Of a DNA stretch of 64,000 nt, positions 59,205 through 64,000 are shown piece after piece. The notes beneath the pieces are model-generated. The model was not told the origin of the DNA. It searched no databases and saw only the letters and a list, made by a program, of their open reading frames with translations. The stretch comes from CALVZT01 sp964368755 (GTDB lineage Bacteria; Bacillota; Clostridia; Christensenellales; UBA1242): assembly GCA_964368755.1 (NCBI GenBank), contig CAYJCR010000001.1, forward strand, positions 163,841 through 227,840. Reading direction: 5' to 3'. Every line of letters begins with the position of its first letter. The stretch's first letter is position 1. The position numbers and the translations under genes are program-made.

Positions 59205-61004
59205 ATGGCTGATAAACAACAACACATAAGGAACTTTTGTATAATAGCCCACATTGATCATGGCAAAAGCACCCTTGCAGATAGACTTATAGAGAAGACA
59301 GGTACATTATCAACGAGAGATTTGACCAATCAAGTACTCGATAGTATGGACCTTGAGAGAGAACGTGGTATTACTATCAAGCTAGCTCCAACACGTATGT
59401 TCTATACTCAAGGCGATGAAGAGTATATACTCAACCTTATTGACACCCCAGGACATGTGGACTTTACTTATGAAGTATCTAGGTCTCTTGCTGCCTGTGA
59501 AGGTGCTATACTTGTTGTAGATGCGACTCAAGGTGTCGAGGCTCAAACTCTTGCCAATGTATATCTTGCTATTGAGCATGATCTTGAGATAATACCGGTC
59601 ATCAATAAGATTGATCTTCCTAGTGCTGAGCCAGAAGCTGTTAAGAGAGAGATAAGGGATATAATAGGCCTTGATGCTAGCGATGCACCACTCATATCTG
59701 CCAAAGAAGGTATCAACATAGACCAAGTACTCAGAGCCGTAGTAGACAAGGTGCCTTGCCCTAAGGGAAGTGAGACAGCTCCACTCAAAGCTCTCATATT
59801 CGACAGTTATTATGACAATTTCAAAGGCGCTGTGTCTTTGGTAAGGATATTCGATGGTAGTGTCAAAGTCGGTACAAAGATCAAGATGATGCGTACAGGC
59901 AAAGAGTTCGAAGTTACCGAAGTAGGTATATTCTGTCCAACCACCAAGGCTTGTAGTGAGCTACGTGCAGGTGATGTAGGATATATTGCTGCAAGTATTA
60001 AGAATGTAGCTGATACTAGAGTTGGAGATACTATCACTTCGGCTGATAGACCAACACCACTTCCACTAGCTGGATACAAAGAAGTCAAACCAGTAGTTTT
60101 CTGTGGAGTTTACTCTGTAGATGGTTCGAGATATGGCGACCTCAAAGATGCTCTTGACAAACTCAAGCTCAACGATGCCTCGCTTGATATATCACCAGAA
60201 GTGTCTCAAGCATTGGGATTTGGATTCCGATGCGGGTTCTTGGGGCTATTGCATATGGAGATAATAACCGAGAGGCTTGAAAGAGAGTTTAATCTTGATA
60301 TCATCACAACAGCACCGGGAGTTTCATATATAGTCACGAAGACCAATGGTGACAAACTCGAAGTATCCAACCCAGCGACATTGCCAAATGCAACTGAGAT
60401 AGATTATATCGAAGAGCCAATAGTTGCTCTCAATATATATACACCACCAACTTATGTTGGTACTATAATGGAGCTTTGTCAGAACAAACGTGGAGTATAC
60501 CTTGATATGCAATATCTTGACAACAACCGTGTTGTGATGAAGTATACAATGCCACTCAATGAGATGATATATGACTTCTTCGATGGACTCAAGTCTAGGA
60601 CTAAGGGCTATGCAAGTCTTGACTACGAACTTGATGGATATCAGAGAAGTGAACTTGTCAAGCTAGACATAATGCTCAATGGAGAGAAGTGTGATGCACT
60701 TAGTATTATTGTTCACAAAGACAAGGCATATGCAAGAGGTAAGGGAATAGCAGAGAAACTCAAAGATTCTATTCCAAGACAAATGTTCGAGGTGCCAATA
60801 CAAGCGTGTATTGGTAATAAAATAATTGCAAGAGAAACAGTCAAGGCATTCAAAAAAGATGTGCTTGCTAAGTGTTATGGTGGAGACATTTCTCGTAAAC
60901 GTAAGCTTCTCGAAAAACAAAAAGAGGGGAAAAAGAGAATGCGTCAAGTAGGCTCGGTAGAACTTCCTAGTGAAGCCTTTATGAGTATTCTCAAATTGGA
61001 TTAA
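59205..61004 (+). CDS. lepA: Elongation factor 4 (LepA)
   Basis: A 599-residue translational GTPase that back-translocates or remodels ribosomes and aids 30S assembly. G motifs: AHIDHGKST, DTPGHVDF and NKIDLPSA. Domains II-V are as in EF-G without domain IV, and the LepA-specific C-terminal domain ends LGKxKL-like in KRKLLEKQKEGKKRMRQVG. Length is the family norm. hemW starts four bases after its stop, a gene order common in Firmicutes. Confidence 0.97.
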   Translation: MADKQQHIRNFCIIAHIDHGKSTLADRLIEKTGTLSTRDLTNQVLDSMDLERERGITIKLAPTRMFYTQGDEEYILNLIDTPGHVDFTYEVSRSLAACEGAILVVDATQGVEAQTLANVYLAIEHDLEIIPVINKIDLPSAEPEAVKREIRDIIGLDASDAPLISAKEGINIDQVLRAVVDKVPCPKGSETAPLKALIFDSYYDNFKGAVSLVRIFDGSVKVGTKIKMMRTGKEFEVTEVGIFCPTTKACSELRAGDVGYIAASIKNVADTRVGDTITSADRPTPLPLAGYKEVKPVVFCGVYSVDGSRYGDLKDALDKLKLNDASLDISPEVSQALGFGFRCGFLGLLHMEIITERLEREFNLDIITTAPGVSYIVTKTNGDKLEVSNPATLPNATEIDYIEEPIVALNIYTPPTYVGTIMELCQNKRGVYLDMQYLDNNRVVMKYTMPLNEMIYDFFDGLKSRTKGYASLDYELDGYQRSELVKLDIMLNGEKCDALSIIVHKDKAYARGKGIAEKLKDSIPRQMFEVPIQACIGNKIIARETVKAFKKDVLAKCYGGDISRKRKLLEKQKEGKKRMRQVGSVELPSEAFMSILKLD

Positions 61005-61008
61005 GATT

Positions 61009-62139
61009 ATGAAAAAGTTCGCTTTATATGTTCATATTCCATTCTGTAGACACAAGTGTGATTATTGCAATTTTGTGTCATTCACAGATACATCTTATGT
61101 AGATGAGTATTTTTCTTCTATCAAAAAAGAGATATCTATGTACAAAGAGAAATATCCAGATGCTTCTTTGTACTCCATATACTTCGGTGGAGGTACTCCA
61201 TCTTTGGTTCAAGCAGATAAGATTGTAGACTTGCTTGCTTTTATCAAATCTACATTCAAATGTCCAGCAAGAATAGAGACAACAATAGAGTGCAATCCTG
61301 GTACTGTGGATTTTGACAAATTACTTGCCTATAAGTCTGCTGGATTCAATCGTCTCAGTATCGGTGGACAGTCATGTAACGACAAATTACTCAAAATGAT
61401 TGGTAGAATACATACTTTCAAAGATATCAAGACAACTATTCGTGATGCAAAAAAAGTTGGCTTTGACAATATCAATGTGGATATGATGATAGGCCTTCCT
61501 TGTCAGACTATGAAAGATGTTAAGAAGATGGCTAAGTTCTTGACAAAAAACCATATCCAACACGTATCTGCATATAGTCTTATCCTCGAGAATGGTACCA
61601 AACTTAACGAGAGAATAAGTGTAGGTGATCTCAATATGCCTGACGAAGATGATGTTGTACAGATGTATGATGTAGTAAGAAGCATACTCGAGAAGAAGGG
61701 TATTATGAGATACGAAGTGTCCAACTTCTCTCTACCTGACAATAAGTGCAAACACAACATATATTATTGGACTCTTGGCGAATATATTGGTGTAGGAGTA
61801 GCCGCTCACTCATATGTTGACAAGACTAGATGGGCGAATAGTTCAGAGTTGTTGCCATACCTTGCTAGTATCAAATCTAACATCTTACCGATAGTAGAGA
61901 AAGAGAAATTATCCATTGAGCAACGCAAAGAAGAGATGCTTATGTTGAGGCTAAGGCTAGTCAAAGGTGTTCATATCGACAAATTCAACAGAGACTTTCA
62001 TTGTAATATTCTTCTTGACAAAGCTAAGGATATTGAATTCCTTGTCAAGAACAACTACATATCTATCAAGAATGGATATTTGAAACTTAACCCAAATGCT
62101 TTCTATGTACTTAATAGTATAGTAGGTAAGTTAATATAA
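61009..62139 (+). CDS. hemW: Radical SAM heme chaperone HemW
   Basis: A 376-residue radical SAM protein. The [4Fe-4S] motif is PFCRHKCDYCNF (C-x3-C-x2-C) near the N-terminus, with YFGGGTPSLV as the SAM-binding motif and a C-terminal HemN/HemW domain (GVHIDKFNRDF). It was once called oxygen-independent coproporphyrinogen oxidase; homologues insert heme into respiratory proteins. It has no anchor. It is the last gene of the lepA operon and ends at a strong hairpin. hrcA follows behind its own CIRCE promoter. Confidence 0.93.
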   Translation: MKKFALYVHIPFCRHKCDYCNFVSFTDTSYVDEYFSSIKKEISMYKEKYPDASLYSIYFGGGTPSLVQADKIVDLLAFIKSTFKCPARIETTIECNPGTVDFDKLLAYKSAGFNRLSIGGQSCNDKLLKMIGRIHTFKDIKTTIRDAKKVGFDNINVDMMIGLPCQTMKDVKKMAKFLTKNHIQHVSAYSLILENGTKLNERISVGDLNMPDEDDVVQMYDVVRSILEKKGIMRYEVSNFSLPDNKCKHNIYYWTLGEYIGVGVAAHSYVDKTRWANSSELLPYLASIKSNILPIVEKEKLSIEQRKEEMLMLRLRLVKGVHIDKFNRDFHCNILLDKAKDIEFLVKNNYISIKNGYLKLNPNAFYVLNSIVGKLI

Positions 62140-62159
62140 TATTATATAACATTAATATA

Positions 62160-62194
62160 GCCAGCTTTCGATCTTGCGAGAGCTGGTTTTTTTT
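62160..62194 (+). terminator. lepA-hemW terminator
   Basis: CCAGCTTTCG and CGAGAGCTGG (within 62161-62186) form a stem interrupted by one mismatch, followed by T8. Confidence 0.88.
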
Positions 62195-62263
62195 ATTATC
62201 AGAATGAAAATGTACATTATTACAAATAAGTCAAAAAAATCTAAAAATTATTGTCATAAGTAG

Positions 62264-62323
62264 TTGACTTTGGAATATAATAGTACTACAATGTGTTTAG
62301 CACTTGACATTCGAGAGTGCTAA
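62264..62323 (+). promoter_or_regulatory. hrcA promoter with CIRCE element
   Basis: TTGACT (62264-62269), 17-nt spacer, TACAAT (62287-62292). The CIRCE operator TTAGCACTT-N9-GAGTGCTAA (62297-62323) begins at the predicted transcription start; one position differs from the perfect inverted repeat. HrcA binding here would autoregulate the hrcA-grpE-dnaK operon. Confidence 0.95.
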
Positions 62324-62363
62324 CAATGTAAATGTTTGATTGCTAAGATATGGAGGGAAGTTG

Positions 62364-63389
62364 ATGCCAAACAATGACTTGATAGTGTTGAATGATAGAA
62401 AGAAGAAGATACTTTTTTCTTCCATCGACAGTTATATCAAACAAGCAAGCCCAATAACAAGCTTGTTATTGCACAATGCTCAGATGAATGACGTCAGCAC
62501 TGCTACATTGCGTAACGAACTTAATTCTTTGGAAGCAATGGGATATCTTGCACAACTTCACACCTCTGGTGGTAGAGTGCCTACAACTAAGGGTTATAGA
62601 TTCTTTGTAGATGAGATATTGAAGAATACGAAGTTCTCTACTAAGAAACTTGATACTGTCAAGAAGGATTTGTTCTCGAAGACAGCCAACTTGACTGAGA
62701 TAGTTGGTGCAATCGCTGACATTGTTAGCAAGACAACCAAGTTACCAGCAGTAGTAGTACTAGATGGATTTGAGAATCTTGTATTGCATTCGATCAAGTT
62801 GATGCTTCTTATAAGCGGACAGATGCTTGTTCTTATAGATACTAATGCAGGTGTTATAACCAACACTGTATCGATAAGTGCTAGCCTAAGCAAAGATGAT
62901 TGCGACAACGCAACTGGTGTATTTACAGACATCTTCGCAGGTAAGACACTTGGGTTCCTTATGCAGAATATTGATAACTTCAATGACAGTATTCGTAAGG
63001 CGATGAAGTCATACGAGCAGATATTTGAAGTAGTGCTTGGTATGCTCAAGGATTATAGAACATCAGGAACAACAAGCAACGGTATGCTCAAGCTTCTAGA
63101 TAGCCCAGAATATAGCGATATAGACAAGGCGAAGAGTGTCCTTACACTACTTGATGATAAGAATAAGCTCAATGATATCTTTGATACAGAAGATGAAGAA
63201 GGCGTGACAGTCAAGATAGGCGATGAGAATAAGCAGAGCGAACTCGATACTTGTTCTGTTATCAAAGCTCCGATTGTACTCGGTGGCAATAAGGTTGCTT
63301 CTATCGGAGTCATTGGACCTAAGAGACTTGATTACGCAACAGTAGCAAGTGTGCTCAAGATAATAGCAGACCAATTGAATAAGGGGTAG
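62364..63389 (+). CDS. hrcA: Heat-inducible repressor HrcA
   Basis: A 341-residue repressor of class I heat-shock genes that binds CIRCE. The N-terminal winged helix contains NDRKKKILFSSIDSYIKQASPI and VSTATLRNELNSLEAMGYL; the HTSGGRVPTTKGYRFFVDEI stretch is the HrcA signature, followed by a GAF-like dimerisation part. The ATG at 62364 follows GGAGGG at 6 nt; the frame opens earlier at a TTG but without homology. grpE follows six bases later. Confidence 0.95.
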   Translation: MPNNDLIVLNDRKKKILFSSIDSYIKQASPITSLLLHNAQMNDVSTATLRNELNSLEAMGYLAQLHTSGGRVPTTKGYRFFVDEILKNTKFSTKKLDTVKKDLFSKTANLTEIVGAIADIVSKTTKLPAVVVLDGFENLVLHSIKLMLLISGQMLVLIDTNAGVITNTVSISASLSKDDCDNATGVFTDIFAGKTLGFLMQNIDNFNDSIRKAMKSYEQIFEVVLGMLKDYRTSGTTSNGMLKLLDSPEYSDIDKAKSVLTLLDDKNKLNDIFDTEDEEGVTVKIGDENKQSELDTCSVIKAPIVLGGNKVASIGVIGPKRLDYATVASVLKIIADQLNKG

Positions 63390-63394
63390 GATAT

Positions 63395-63877
63395 ATGGAA
63401 GAAAAGAAAGATAATATAACCAAACAAGAGACTGTCCCACTAGACAAATATATAGAACTACAGAAGCAGGCAGAGCAATATCTTGCACTTGCTAGACAAT
63501 TTCAAGCAGACTTTGACAATTATCGCAAACGAACAACTCAGAATATCAAAGATGCAAAGTTAGATGGTAAGATGGAGGCGCTTGATTGTATATTACCAGC
63601 GCTAGATTCGTTCCGCAAAGCAAGGCAGTTCATAACAGACAAACAGACATTATCAGGTGTGAGACTCATCGAAGACGATATATTGCGAGCATTGAAGAAA
63701 CTCAAAGTTGAGAGAACTAAAGCGTTAGGGGTTCCGTTTGATCCCAACGTTCACAATGCAGTGGCTCTTATTGATGATATGAAGACTAAATCGAATTATG
63801 TTGTTGAAGAGATTCAATCTGGATACACGTATGAAGGCAAAGTCTTGAAGTATAGTCAAGTCATTGTAAGTAAATAA
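63395..63877 (+). CDS. grpE: Nucleotide exchange factor GrpE
   Basis: A 160-residue co-chaperone that speeds ADP release from DnaK. A helical N-terminal region (YIELQKQAEQYLALARQFQADFDNYRKRT) forms the long dimer coiled coil, and the C-terminal beta wing has VPFDPNVHNAVAL and VVEEIQSGYTYEGKVLKYSQVIVSK, the family signature. Length is slightly short because the disordered N-terminus is reduced. The ATG follows GGGGTAGGATATAT. It lies between hrcA and dnaK. Confidence 0.95.
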   Translation: MEEKKDNITKQETVPLDKYIELQKQAEQYLALARQFQADFDNYRKRTTQNIKDAKLDGKMEALDCILPALDSFRKARQFITDKQTLSGVRLIEDDILRALKKLKVERTKALGVPFDPNVHNAVALIDDMKTKSNYVVEEIQSGYTYEGKVLKYSQVIVSK

Positions 63878-63957
63878 GTTACAACCAATCTAACAAAGAT
63901 TGTTTGCATATAAAATTATTAACAAAAAAATAAAAATATAAGGAGATTATTTTATTT

Positions 63958-64000
63958 ATGGGAAAAGTTATTGGTATTGACTTAGGAACAACAAACTCAT
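63958..64000 (+). CDS. dnaK: Chaperone DnaK, N-terminal start (partial)
   Basis: The last 43 bases encode MGKVIGIDLGTTNS, the phosphate-1 loop of the Hsp70 ATPase domain, cut by the window end. AAGGAGATTATTTTATTT precedes the ATG. It is the third gene of the CIRCE-controlled operon, 80 bases after grpE. Confidence 0.95.
   Translation, partial: MGKVIGIDLGTTNS

Noticed and set aside
1..64000. CRISPR arrays, tRNA genes, insertion sequences
   Set aside because: No repeat-spacer pattern, cloverleaf, transposase gene or terminal inverted repeat pair was seen on reading both strands. A computed scan (tRNAscan, CRISPR finder, ISfinder) would be decisive.

Overview
The window is about 64 kb of low-GC (roughly 36-37%), gene-dense bacterial chromosome. 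It looks like a member of the Firmicutes, class Clostridia or a close relative. The evidence is a Firmicutes-type LexA operator, a CtsR operator in front of ctsR-clpC, a CIRCE element in front of hrcA-grpE-dnaK, a SigK-type sporulation sigma factor, RNase J, a long-form HPF and a PdaB-like deacetylase. No rRNA or tRNA gene was seen. The only RNA gene found is rnpB. Species-level identity cannot be read from the sequence.

Layout: 1-6.3 kb holds the end of lysS, degV, dinB (reverse, LexA box), the CtsR-controlled ctsR-clpC operon and hpf with a structured leader. 6.3-12.1 kb is mixed accessory and metabolic: a Kbl/BioF-type PLP enzyme, a degenerate ABC ATPase overlapping a PucR-type HTH protein, two small proteins beside an intracellular subtilase, and a cysteine desulfurase opposite a DUF3343 gene. 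12.1-15 kb is core: nth, obgE, yhbY, rsfS. 15-24.5 kb contains a PAP2 phosphatase, tsaE-tsaB-rimI, an alpha/beta hydrolase, membrane-anchored murF, ddl, a small LexA-controlled HTH protein, a secreted protein and murG. 24.7-29.8 kb is a type IIA topoisomerase pair whose A subunit carries a long disordered N-terminal extension. 30-35.1 kb has a PdaB-like deacetylase, a tandem-OB SSB-like protein, two secreted membrane-anchored proteins and a small sigma-region-4-like regulator preceded by a perfect LexA box.

35.2-46.5 kb is the most striking region. It is one compact, co-oriented cassette of short-tailed-phage virion genes: terminase large subunit, zinc-ribbon protein, portal, scaffold, major capsid, two connector candidates, a P22 gp10/T7 gp12-like hub, a fibre, a coiled-coil candidate ejection protein and two holin-like proteins. 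Every reading frame looks intact. I see no integrase, repressor, replication gene, endolysin, clear small terminase subunit or tape measure. With the LexA box and the upstream regulator, the working hypothesis is an SOS-linked, domesticated or satellite-like particle-forming element, possibly a short-tailed gene transfer agent. This is inference.

46.6-64 kb returns to core genes: rnpB with a near-ideal promoter, a membrane protein, RNase J, the trmR-trhP tRNA-modification pair, a YwaF-type membrane protein, sigK, an unrecognised large protein, rarA, rubrerythrin, a lipoprotein, a glycerophosphodiesterase, lepA, hemW, and the CIRCE-controlled hrcA-grpE-dnaK operon, with dnaK cut by the window end.

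A recurring regulatory feature is that dinB and the small HTH gene share one promoter plan: a LexA box overlapping the -35, then N17, TATAAT, 6-7 nt and ATG. This predicts leaderless mRNAs. The PAP2 gene shows the same lack of leader without a LexA box.
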